Below are positions 22,992 through 29,877 of a stretch of 33,213 nucleotides of DNA, one piece after another. Source of the stretch: a virus; IMG/VR virus record IMGVR_UViG_3300042507_001853, positions 1 through 33,213 of that record; one strand, given 5' to 3'. The notes under the pieces were generated by a model. That model did no database searches and was not told where the DNA came from. It worked only from the letters and a program-made list of their open reading frames with translations. Within the stretch, counting starts at the first letter, position 1. Each line of letters begins with the position of its first letter. A program made the position numbers and the translations under genes.

Positions 22992-24604
22992 GCCATAGCC
23001 CCTTCAGGTGGAGCCATTGGTTCCATAGGCGCTTGGCCAGCTTGCTGTTGCATCATCATTGCCTGGGCAATGGCGGCCTGTTGTTGTGCATTCCTAGCCT
23101 CCTCCATCAGCACGGCACGCTCTGCCTGGCTGTTACGCACAGCCATCGGCACGCCCAGCTTCTCGCCCAGGTAGTCGGGGATCCGGTCGTTCTTCAGGGC
23201 GAAGGCACCGTCTGCGCCGAAGCCTTGCATGAGCTGCGCGTACTGCAGGATGGCCTGCACCTCGTCCATGGCCTGGGCCTGGGCCAGCGGCGCCTCGGGC
23301 ACCACCTTGACCTCCAGGCCGTTGACCCGCAGCGGCATGTCGATCAGGCCGCGCTCGTCCATGACCTCGAGGATCTTGGCCACCAGCGGGATCATCGTTT
23401 CGTTGATCAGTCGACCGAAGGCAGAGCCGAGGTTCTGCGACAGCTCCTTCATGCGCTCCACGATCTCGGTGGCCGAGCGGGCGCTCATGTTGTCGGGTGG
23501 CAGCGACTCGTCCAGCAGGATCCGCTTGACGTTGGCGCGGAGGTCATTGATGACCAGCTGCGACACGTTGAAGTCGCCAGCGCGTGGCAGGGCGGCCAGG
23601 GCCGGGCCTTGCGGGCCACCGTTGCGTGCCACAGGGATGATGGCGCCTGGCGCCAGCTTGACGGTGTTGGGGTTCAGCACCCCGTCGTCAGCCGCGGTGT
23701 AGACCCCAGAGACAGCCAGGCTGGCGTTCTTGAGCAGCAGCTCGATGGTCTTGTTGAGCGTCTTGATGTCGGGCAGGGCGGTCAGAAGCGGGCCGCGACC
23801 GTAGATCTCGCCGGCCACCTTCATGTAGCGCGAGATCACCCAGGGGCTGGACTTGCGGCGCCGGTAGACCAGCTCGTCTTTGCCGTGCTTGTAGATAACG
23901 TGGTAGCAATAATCGCCGCGCTTGGCGTCATAGACCGTGGCCTCAAGCAGCTCGACATCCTCGGTGGGCTTGTCCTCGATCAGCCGCTTGAGCTGGCCCT
24001 CGATCTTCGCGTCTGGCCACTGGCGCTGGATGCTCTCGGCCTTCATGCGGATCTTGCGGTAGACGTTGTCCACCTGGCCGTTGGCCCCCTCCTCGTAGGT
24101 CACCAGGAACAGCGGCACCGGGATGAAGTTGATGGGGCTGACATCGTCGCCGGGCTGCACCATCATGCAGGCAGTGCCCACGGCTAGGTCGAGCAGGAAC
24201 TCGCCCATGGCGATGTCGAAGTTGCTCTGCCGCAGCACGGTGAACATCTTGTCGCCATAGACCTCCAGCACAGCCTTGGCGGTATCCTTGCGGTCGGTCG
24301 GGATGTCGCTGCCGGCGTCCAGCCGCGCCCACTTGCGTTGCGGCGGGAAAACAGCAGACTGCAGCCGGTTGGCAAAGCGCTGGGTGCTGTTGATGGCCGT
24401 CGAGTCAAAGACCCGCGTCATCTTGTTTTTGCCGGTGTAGTTGCCCTCCCAGACCCCGTAGAGCTGGCGCTGGGGCAGGGCGAACTCGTAGGCGTCCATG
24501 TAGAGCGCCTGGAACTCGTCCTTTTTCTTTTGGGCAACATCCTGGCGCTTGATGATCTGCTCAGGCGTCAAGCGCATGCCGCCGGTTTTGTCCTTGTATT
24601 CCAT
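22988..24604 (-). CDS. Portal (head-to-tail connector) protein
   Basis: 538 residues of the T7 gp8-like connector class. Characteristic blocks: DAYEFALPQRQ (about 37-47), the DSTAINSTQRFANRLQSAVFPPQRKW stretch (about 67-92), MGEFLLDLAVGTACM (about 133-147), and LLTALPDIKTLNKTIELLLKNASLAV (about 275-300). The C-terminus is Gln/Met/Ala-rich (QQQAAIAQAMMMQQQAG). Twelve copies form the ring through which terminase drives DNA and to which tail tubular A binds. AGGA precedes the start. Length is normal for the family. Confidence 0.92.
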   Translation of the reverse strand: MEYKDKTGGMRLTPEQIIKRQDVAQKKKDEFQALYMDAYEFALPQRQLYGVWEGNYTGKNKMTRVFDSTAINSTQRFANRLQSAVFPPQRKWARLDAGSDIPTDRKDTAKAVLEVYGDKMFTVLRQSNFDIAMGEFLLDLAVGTACMMVQPGDDVSPINFIPVPLFLVTYEEGANGQVDNVYRKIRMKAESIQRQWPDAKIEGQLKRLIEDKPTEDVELLEATVYDAKRGDYCYHVIYKHGKDELVYRRRKSSPWVISRYMKVAGEIYGRGPLLTALPDIKTLNKTIELLLKNASLAVSGVYTAADDGVLNPNTVKLAPGAIIPVARNGGPQGPALAALPRAGDFNVSQLVINDLRANVKRILLDESLPPDNMSARSATEIVERMKELSQNLGSAFGRLINETMIPLVAKILEVMDERGLIDMPLRVNGLEVKVVPEAPLAQAQAMDEVQAILQYAQLMQGFGADGAFALKNDRIPDYLGEKLGVPMAVRNSQAERAVLMEEARNAQQQAAIAQAMMMQQQAGQAPMEPMAPPEGAMA

Positions 24605-24609
24605 GATGA

Positions 24610-24933
24610 TCAGTCCTTCTCGGCGTTGTACTTGGCCAGCAGGTTGCGGCCTTTGGCGGCCAGGCGTGAGGCAGCAGCTGCGGTGCGAGGCGCAGGCTCA
24701 CCCCATGCCCGTGCGGCCAATGCCAGACGGGTTGGCTCGCCGTTGTCTTTGACCAGCGGGCCGCTTGGGTTGGTGTAGAAACGTGTCAGGAAAGATCCCT
24801 TGCGCCGGGCACGCTGGCCACCGGGGCTTGACTCCTTCACGCCGGGCTGCAGGTTCTTGCTCTCGCCCGTGCGCTCGTAGTGCCGCCGACCGGCCTCGGT
24901 CAGTCCACCGTCGGGATCTTTCAGCTTGCTCAT
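24610..24933 (-). CDS. Small conserved phage protein (DUF6321-like)
   Basis: 107 residues, strongly basic. The sequence GGLTEAGRRHYERTGESKNLQPGV (9-32), RRKGSFLTRFYTNPSGPL (43-60) and PTRLALAARAWGEPAPRTAAAA (67-88) fits a family I recall as DUF6321, common in phage and without established function. It lies directly upstream of the portal gene and overlaps the previous gene by ATGA. A DNA-binding or head-assembly role would fit the charge but is inference. Confidence 0.72.
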   Translation of the reverse strand: MSKLKDPDGGLTEAGRRHYERTGESKNLQPGVKESSPGGQRARRKGSFLTRFYTNPSGPLVKDNGEPTRLALAARAWGEPAPRTAAAASRLAAKGRNLLAKYNAEKD

Positions 24934-25088
24934 TTTTTGGCCTTGGCCGCCGCCATGTTGTCAATCAGATTGGGGTATGGCCGGCCAGAGCGCTGCGCTC
25001 GGCGCATGGCGTTTGCCTTCTGCGCTGATGTCAGCTCCTTTGTTTTGCCCAGGTCTTTTGGCCGGGGCTTGTCCCAGACTTCTTTCAT
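24930..25088 (-). CDS. Small basic phage protein (52 aa)
   Basis: A short gene beginning MKEVWDKPRPKDLGKTKEL, with a basic centre (MRRAQRSGRPYPNLIDNMAA) and a Lys/Ala C-terminus. Pattern RAxRAGRPYPNLVDNxxA is common in short phage proteins beside portal genes. Both ends overlap neighbours as ATGA, which supports its reality. Function unknown. Confidence 0.68.
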   Translation of the reverse strand: MKEVWDKPRPKDLGKTKELTSAQKANAMRRAQRSGRPYPNLIDNMAAAKAKK

Positions 25089-25276
25089 TCGTCGTCCTCC
25101 TCGTCCTTGAGTAGGTACGCGGCCAGCAGGTTGCGCTCCATGCGCGTCAGCGCCAGGTTCTTTTTGAGCTTCTTGCCGATGGCCATCTTCTGCTCGTCTT
25201 CAAGCTCTGGCCTTTCCATCTCGCCAGGCTTGTCCTTGTACTCGCCGTTCTTCTCGATCTCGATTTCGATCTTCAT
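25085..25276 (-). CDS. Small charged phage protein (63 aa)
   Basis: Not recognised. It begins MKIEIEIEKNGEY, a short beta strand, followed by a helical segment rich in Lys and Glu, and an acidic end (KDEEDDE). No membrane segment or metal site. It has ATGA overlaps with both neighbours and belongs to the small-gene group upstream of the portal. Confidence 0.62.
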   Translation of the reverse strand: MKIEIEIEKNGEYKDKPGEMERPELEDEQKMAIGKKLKKNLALTRMERNLLAAYLLKDEEDDE

Positions 25277-25443
25277 GCGTAGGCCTCCTTCATCAAGCCA
25301 CCCTTGCGACGGCTGCGAGCCTGGCGCTGTTCAGACAGCGCGATGGCGATGGCCTGCTTGCGCGATGTCACTTTGTCGCCAGAGCTGGATTTCAGCTTGC
25401 CGGTCTTGTACTCATGCATGACCTTCTCGACCTTGTCTTTCAT
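25273..25443 (-). CDS. Small conserved phage protein (DUF6496-like)
   Basis: 56 residues: KDKVEKVMHEYKTGKLKSSSGDKVTSRKQAIAIALSE then a basic stretch ARSRRKGG. The order VMHExKxGxLxSG...KVxxRKQAIAIALSE fits a small family I recall as DUF6496, frequent in phages. Highly basic, so nucleic-acid contact is possible. ATGA overlaps on both sides. Confidence 0.72.
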   Translation of the reverse strand: MKDKVEKVMHEYKTGKLKSSSGDKVTSRKQAIAIALSEQRQARSRRKGGLMKEAYA

Positions 25444-26231
25444 GCTTTCTCTCCTTGAAGCAATGGTCTTGCTGTGCCACGCCTGGTTACATTCATCCTG
25501 GCTGCACGGCGCTCGCCGACCTCGCGCTTAAATTCGCTTTCCAGTTGGCTGCGCTTGGCCTCAAAATCTGAGCCGTCAAACTGCGTAATGTCCGGGGCTT
25601 TTGGCATTTCCATCGCAAACTCAGCCGGCTTCTTTGGTGCCACTGGTGCCTGGCCTGGGTCTGGGCTTGATGGCTTGGGGACAAACGTATAAATGTTGGT
25701 TCCTCGGTTGCCACTTTCTGCGGGCGTCAGAACATAGTCATACCCATACATTGATGGGTTTTGAATCACACCCTGTGGCCCTTGCAAGGGAATCCTTTGG
25801 CCAGTGTTCGGATCGTTGACGAAGAAGTCGTAGATCTCGTAGCTGCCTTGTTTGCCGGCTACTGCTTCATAGCTTCTTGCCGTTTTGTTTCTTGAGCCAG
25901 TAGCTATTTGTGCAAGCTCACTTGCATATGCAGCTTCCTTCTGTGCATATGTTGCTGCATCCTTTGAGAACTGCTCAGATGCCCGCTGATACGGCATGGC
26001 AATGTTGGTTGTGTACTCATCCAGCGCGGTCTTGTACTTCGCCATGGAGGCCTCAAACGGGGCCATCTGCTCATTCATTTTGCGAGCGTTCTCGGCAGAC
26101 ATCCGCTCATAGTCGGAGGTCATGGACTCGACTGATCTCGCATACTGTTTGGCCAGGCGATCAATGTTTGAAGTTCTGCGAGATGTCATCCTCGCCAACT
26201 GACGCTGCCTGAATTGGGGTAGGGTAACCAT
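25440..26231 (-). CDS. Coiled-coil phage structural-type protein (263 aa)
   Basis: Function not recognised. Residues 10-110 are helical and likely coiled coil (KQYARSVESMTSDYERMSAENARKMNE and SEQFSKDAATYAQKEAAYASEL). The middle (125-195) is beta-like with NDPNTGQRIPLQGPQGVIQNPSMYGYDYVLTPAE; a Pro-rich linker precedes a basic C-terminus with VTRRGTARPLLQGEKA. The closing motif TRxGxxRxLLxGE also ends the protein encoded next to it (26231-26677), hinting that both bind one partner. Lies between cupin and small genes in the head/packaging unit, so a virion protein is likely. Confidence 0.65.
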   Translation of the reverse strand: MVTLPQFRQRQLARMTSRRTSNIDRLAKQYARSVESMTSDYERMSAENARKMNEQMAPFEASMAKYKTALDEYTTNIAMPYQRASEQFSKDAATYAQKEAAYASELAQIATGSRNKTARSYEAVAGKQGSYEIYDFFVNDPNTGQRIPLQGPQGVIQNPSMYGYDYVLTPAESGNRGTNIYTFVPKPSSPDPGQAPVAPKKPAEFAMEMPKAPDITQFDGSDFEAKRSQLESEFKREVGERRAARMNVTRRGTARPLLQGEKA

Positions 26232-26677
26232 TACTGCAACATCCCAGAAGATCCACCGATGTTCATGCCAAGACCCAGCTCGGCGTCCATCCGTTCACCA
26301 GATAGAAGGGATCGGCGACCGCCCCTGGTTCTGGCTCGCATTGCAGAAGACTCCGCTGCAGCTGCTTTGCGGCGCTCCTCATCAGCTGCTGCCTGCACTT
26401 CCTTGGACTTTTGCTCCATTGACAACTTGTTCTGCTGGTATGACTGCGACTGCAGATCAAATTGCTGGCGGGCGATTTCAGCCTGCTGTTGCAGCGAGGT
26501 GGCCTGCTGTGCGTAGGCCTGCGTCTGTTTCGCAATTTCTGCTCGCATTGCTGCCTGATCTGCAGCTTGCTGGCTCAACGCTTGAGCTTGATCAGCTCTG
26601 GCTTGTGATTGCGCCTTCCTACCTTGGCTTGCCTGGTAAGCAGATCCAGCAAGAATGGCAAATGCAATGAGCGGCAT
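26231..26677 (-). CDS. Coiled-coil protein with hydrophobic N-terminus (148 aa)
   Basis: The N-terminus (PLIAFAILAGSAYQ, residues 2-15) is hydrophobic; the remainder to about 115 is Gln/Ala-rich coiled coil. Near the end is TRGGRRSLLSGE, matching the C-terminal motif of the next protein, then a Gly/Met-rich tail. It resembles internal or ejection-type podophage proteins in composition. ATG at 26677 is chosen because GGAGG lies seven bases upstream; a TTG at 26683 is less likely. Its stop overlaps the next start (TAATG). Confidence 0.68.
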   Translation of the reverse strand: MPLIAFAILAGSAYQASQGRKAQSQARADQAQALSQQAADQAAMRAEIAKQTQAYAQQATSLQQQAEIARQQFDLQSQSYQQNKLSMEQKSKEVQAAADEERRKAAAAESSAMRARTRGGRRSLLSGERMDAELGLGMNIGGSSGMLQ

Positions 26678-26679
26678 GG

Positions 26680-26994
26680 TCAACCTCCAATCAATACTTC
26701 ATCAACCTTGTCCGGGTCTGTCTCATCAGTGGCATGAATGCAGAACCAGACGGCATCCTCATGGGCAACGATCCTGTGTTTGGCGCCGGCCTTGATGGTG
26801 ATGCAGGCAGGCGCCGTGTATTCAGTCACGCGGCCATCCATATCCACTGTCACGCGGCCCTGGGCCAAAATGCTCAGGTGGTCATAGCTGTGTGAGTGCT
26901 TGACCGCGAAGTGGTTGGCAGGCAGCGTCATCTGTTTGGCATAGACGCCAGCAGCGAAGTGATGCACAACGCAAGGATCGAAGTCGATACTCAT
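26680..26994 (-). CDS. Cupin-fold protein
   Basis: 104 residues forming a single cupin barrel. Motif 1 shows HSHSYDHLSILAQGRVTV with candidate metal ligands His33, His35 and His39; motif 2 is ITIKAGAKHRIVAHEDA with His73. Substrate unknown; an acid or sugar-related enzyme, a metal-binding sensor or a structural protein are all possible. Start chosen at ATG 26994 because the fold begins there; a GTG at 27060 would add 22 residues unlike a cupin and overlap terminase. No Shine-Dalgarno is visible before the ATG, and a TAGAAT -10 lies eight bases upstream, so the mRNA may be leaderless. Unusual between terminase and virion genes. Confidence 0.82.
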   Translation of the reverse strand: MSIDFDPCVVHHFAAGVYAKQMTLPANHFAVKHSHSYDHLSILAQGRVTVDMDGRVTEYTAPACITIKAGAKHRIVAHEDAVWFCIHATDETDPDKVDEVLIGG

Positions 26995-26995
26995 A

Positions 26996-27021
26996 CCAAT
27001 AGATTCTATTGGACTTTGTAC
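26996..27021 (-). promoter_or_regulatory. Palindromic operator/promoter at the cupin start
   Basis: A 17-base palindrome (CCAATAGA, T, TCTATTGG at 26996-27012) covers a -10-like TAGAAT on the minus strand, with TTGCAT 16 bases further up. It overlaps GTACAAAGTCCAATAG (27006-27021), the motif shared with the tail fibre upstream region. It ends one base before the start codon, so a bound protein would block transcription or translation. Confidence 0.55.
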
Positions 27022-27049
27022 AGCATGCAAGAGATGTGATACCACAGTG

Positions 27050-28612
27050 CTATCGCGCACCGAAAATATCGAAGTCTTGTTGCATGATCACCGTCTGGTT
27101 CATGGGTCTGCCACCCAGGCTGGGGGTGCGGGTCATGCGGTTGTACTCACCGCCGCCCAGCATCAGGTAGCCGAAACTGTCGCCAATGTGCGAATGCTCG
27201 TTCTTGTTTGGCGCATCGCGGAACCTTTCTTGCCCCGCACCGACAGCCACCCGTTTAAAATGGTAACCGCCGCCTAGTGCTTTGCGGAGGAGCTTGCATT
27301 GTCTGTTCACAATCAGGCCTGGCTTGCCGGCGATCAATCGCTGCATGGGCGCCGCCGCAGATTCGCGCCTCACCTTGAAGTCGTTGCTGGCAGTCGGCTG
27401 CGCCCGTAACCCCAGCGTTCGCAAAAAGTCGAAGCTGGTCACCTCGTAGATCGCGTCCCTAGCCATGCCCGCCGGGTCACCCCACAGCAGCACTTGGTGG
27501 TTGGGGTAGTGCTGGTTGAGCAGAGCGAGCAACTCCATGCCGAAGCGTTCGAGGCCCATGTCAAACGTCACGATCTCCTTGTGGATCAGCCACCGGCCAT
27601 TGGGCAGGCGCTGGCCGATGGTGGCCGCCGGCGTCAGACCGAAGTCGAGGCCCACCTGGATCGGCACAGTGGGGTCAACCTCGGTGTCACCAGACATGGT
27701 GCTGTCCTCATACTCTGGCCAAACGGGCCGGCCCTCCTGGACGTAGGTGTACAGCCCACCGGCATAACAGCGGATCCAATCGAGGTTCTTGCCCAGCAGC
27801 ATCTGCGGGTAATAGCCTGGGGGCAAGTTGTGGAGATTCTCTGCAGAAGGGTTGATCTTCCACCACTTGTTTGCAGAGAAGACATGGTCGTTGGCCTCGG
27901 GGTTGTCGGGCAGGTCGTCCGAGTTGACCTCCATCACACCGCCTGGCTGCTTCCAGAACTTCCAGGCATAGGGGCCGGTCATGCGCTCCTTCTCGGCCAT
28001 GTTGTGCCACCAGTGGTCATCGTCCATGGGGTTGGTGTCCATCCATATGCCGTGCCAGGTGGCGCCGCCGTCGCGCTTGGTAGGGTAGCGACCGACCCGG
28101 TGGGTCAGGCCGTCGATCACAGCCTTGGGCAACTCGCGGGCCTCGTTGACCCAGGCGCCGGTCAGCTCAAGCGAGAGCAGCTTTCTGACATCCTTGGGCT
28201 GGTCGAGGGCCAGGAAGATGACCTCGCAGTCGATGCCGGCGGCATCACCACGGGCCGGCAGCCTGATGTGGTGGGTGATGGGTGGCGTCCACAGCATGGG
28301 GCCGAAGGTGGCCTCGGGGAACAGATCCAGCCATGTCTTGATGGTGGTGGTTTTCAGCATGGGGTAGCTGTTTCGCACCACCGCCCACCGGGTGTAGCGG
28401 ATGTTGTCGTGGGGGCTTGGCTTTTGCTGGATGGCCTTCTTGAAGATCTTGGCCGCGCAGCCGTAGCTCTTGCCAGACCCCACCGGCCCCATGATGCCCT
28501 GGACAAAGGCATTGCTCTGGAAGAAGTCGTAGATGACAGGCGACTGCGAGAAGTCGAACCGCAGCCCGGCAGCACCGACCTCCTTGCTGCTCTGCTCTTT
28601 GGTCTTGCTCAT
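27050..28612 (-). CDS. terL: Terminase large subunit
   Basis: 520 residues. The ATPase domain has a Walker A motif GPVGSGKS (42-49) and the Walker B region VIFLALD (131-137) with WVNEA (154-158). The nuclease domain has the acidic residues Asp323 in VGLDFGLTPAA, Asp379 in LLWGDPAG and Asp478 in HSHIGDSFGY. It pumps DNA into the head through the portal and cuts it. It lies downstream of the small subunit with a four-base overlap. The C-terminus (MQQDFDIFGAR) overlaps no functional gene. Packaging type (headful or site-specific) cannot be told from the sequence. Confidence 0.96.
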   Translation of the reverse strand: MSKTKEQSSKEVGAAGLRFDFSQSPVIYDFFQSNAFVQGIMGPVGSGKSYGCAAKIFKKAIQQKPSPHDNIRYTRWAVVRNSYPMLKTTTIKTWLDLFPEATFGPMLWTPPITHHIRLPARGDAAGIDCEVIFLALDQPKDVRKLLSLELTGAWVNEARELPKAVIDGLTHRVGRYPTKRDGGATWHGIWMDTNPMDDDHWWHNMAEKERMTGPYAWKFWKQPGGVMEVNSDDLPDNPEANDHVFSANKWWKINPSAENLHNLPPGYYPQMLLGKNLDWIRCYAGGLYTYVQEGRPVWPEYEDSTMSGDTEVDPTVPIQVGLDFGLTPAATIGQRLPNGRWLIHKEIVTFDMGLERFGMELLALLNQHYPNHQVLLWGDPAGMARDAIYEVTSFDFLRTLGLRAQPTASNDFKVRRESAAAPMQRLIAGKPGLIVNRQCKLLRKALGGGYHFKRVAVGAGQERFRDAPNKNEHSHIGDSFGYLMLGGGEYNRMTRTPSLGGRPMNQTVIMQQDFDIFGAR

Positions 28613-29037
28613 TGCTCTCCCCTTGGTAGCGGGGCCACCACGTTCACATCAATTACGCTGGGCTTGTCGTCCTGGTCAGGGTTGTCCAGCAGCCCAGACG
28701 CCTTGGCCAGCAGACGCAGCACGCCCACCTTGTCGTACAGCTCCACCTCGAGTGTGCTGTTGCCCTCCCGGTCAGTCTTGACCCGGATGTTCTTGATCGC
28801 CTGCAACGCCTGTTCAGGGATGGCACTAGAGGGCTTGACCCTCACATTGCCAGACTCATCCCATTCCATGATGTCAGTGATCTTGGTGTTGGCCAAGCAC
28901 AGCAGCGAGTAAGCAACCGCCTCACGGTTCTGCACAAGCGTACTGCTGCGCTCCATCCTGCGCTCAATCGAACGCACGCCACCCCAGTTTTTCAGGCTGG
29001 GGATCTGCTCACTCAGGCGAGACTTAGGTCTTGGCAT
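28609..29037 (-). CDS. terS: Terminase small subunit (putative)
   Basis: 142 residues. It precedes TerL with a four-base overlap, the usual place. The N-terminal SIERRMERSSTLVQNREAVAYSLLCLANTKITDIMEW (about 23-59) is helix-rich, and the section ending IKNIRVKTDREGNSTLEVELYDKVGVLRLLAKASGL (about 82-117) matches the C-terminal block of gp3-like small terminases. TerS selects the phage DNA to be packaged. Overlaps the upstream small gene by 14 bases. Confidence 0.82.
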   Translation of the reverse strand: MPRPKSRLSEQIPSLKNWGGVRSIERRMERSSTLVQNREAVAYSLLCLANTKITDIMEWDESGNVRVKPSSAIPEQALQAIKNIRVKTDREGNSTLEVELYDKVGVLRLLAKASGLLDNPDQDDKPSVIDVNVVAPLPRGEQ

Positions 29038-29242
29038 CCCGTGCTTTCAGCATCTCGTCTGCAACCACATACGCCCAGCGACAAAATTCATCTAAATCTT
29101 CTTCGTCGTGATGGTATGTATTGATTCCAGCCTGCATCGCCTTGGCAGCAAAGTAGTCGCGCAGGGTCATGCCTTGTTCTGTGATGTGCGCGACGCCTGC
29201 CGGTGCAGGAAACGCTGGCCCGCCTGTGTTGGTTTTACTCAT
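29024..29242 (-). CDS. Small conserved phage protein (72 aa)
   Basis: Contains GGPAFPAPAG (7-16) and GMTLRDYFAAKAMQAGI (24-40), then an acidic middle (HHDEEDLDEFCRWAYVVADEML). Proteins of this pattern are widespread small phage products with no known function. It overlaps TerS and is seven bases from the SSB-like gene stop. Translation signal: a weak AGG upstream. Confidence 0.72.
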   Translation of the reverse strand: MSKTNTGGPAFPAPAGVAHITEQGMTLRDYFAAKAMQAGINTYHHDEEDLDEFCRWAYVVADEMLKARDAKT

Positions 29243-29249
29243 GTTGCAC

Positions 29250-29532
29250 CTCAGAACGGAATGTCCGAATCATTCTGCTGCTGGAACCCATTGCCCTTGG
29301 CCTGGCTGTGCTGACTCACCGGCTTGACCTGGCCACCAGAGATCTGCTTGCCAATCTTCATCGCCACCCATGTCTCACCAGCAGTGGTCTTCTTGTTCCA
29401 CACATCCAGGTAATGTAACGATCCATCAGGCAGCATCACCTTGCCTCGAAATGGTGCGTGCCAATCCTCAGTCCTCTCCTTGTTTACAAAGGCAGAACCA
29501 TTCCCAGGTTTGTGTTCATAGTTAGTAGCCAT
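29250..29532 (-). CDS. SSB-like small protein with acidic C-terminal tip
   Basis: 93 residues. A small beta-rich core (HAPFRGKVMLPDGSLHYLDVW, ETWVAMKIG, about 25-63) is consistent with an OB-like domain, followed by a Gln/Asn-rich linker and a C-terminus DSDIPF that resembles the acidic tip of bacterial SSB (DDDIPF), which recruits repair and replication proteins. A role in binding single-stranded DNA or SSB partners is inferred. AAGGAG lies seven bases upstream. It follows the non-coding stretch that separates it from the initiator gene. Confidence 0.68.
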
Positions 29533-29877
29533 TTACATTCTCCTTAAAAAAACATTGTCAACGAAAAATGGAAGAAAAATTGCGGGTGGCCCCCACTCGT
29601 ACGTCCGAAGGGTGGGGGGCAAAGGGGTCGCTTTCGCGCACGCGCACGCACGCGGCATGACGCACGCACACGCTGGCGCGTATAGGCCAGGCCGAGCCGC
29701 CAGCTGGGCACATGGCCATAACCCCCCTCTGTCCAAAATCCATACGTTCGTCTGGTTTCCGTACAGATCGCATAGAACGGCCTACAAGGCGCTGGAAGGC
29801 TGAGTGGCTACCCATGCCTTGCCCATATTATGATCGCGGCTCCTGCGGCCTTCCAGAGGCCTTGGTGTGGGTCTGGC
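29533..29877. other. Non-coding stretch between initiator and SSB-like genes
   Basis: No convincing gene on either strand. It holds a hairpin GCCCCCAC/GTGGGGGGC (29589-29596 and 29612-29620) followed on the minus strand by two TTTTTC runs, which may end the initiator transcript; an alternating CG/CA tract 29635-29654 plus 29661-29673 (Z-DNA-prone); and GGCCT-TCCAG-AGGCC near 29850. Could contain the packaging or regulatory site. Confidence 0.5.

Noticed and set aside
23033-24187. Open frame of 384 codons on the plus strand opposite the portal gene
   Set aside because: Shadow of the portal gene in high-GC DNA; no family pattern.
27494-28912. Long open frame (472 codons) on the plus strand opposite the terminase genes
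   Set aside because: It mirrors a conserved terminase gene in GC-rich DNA; composition is that of an antisense shadow (many Val, Leu, His, Gly), with no motif or ribosome site.
29533-29560. TTGACA upstream of the SSB-like gene as a promoter
   Set aside because: A matching -10 would have to overlap the ribosome site and start codon, and no TATAAT-like sequence is present at 15-18 bases.
29558-29815. Possible minus-strand gene of 85 codons in the non-coding stretch
   Set aside because: Cys/Arg/Pro-rich sequence without phage-protein pattern, no ribosome site, and it runs through the alternating CG/CA tract.
29821-29836. Third copy of the TTATGATCGCG context, on the plus strand, facing the initiator gene
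   Set aside because: No -35-like sequence at any reasonable spacing; the match may be chance. An antisense transcript through the origin would be interesting but is not supported here.
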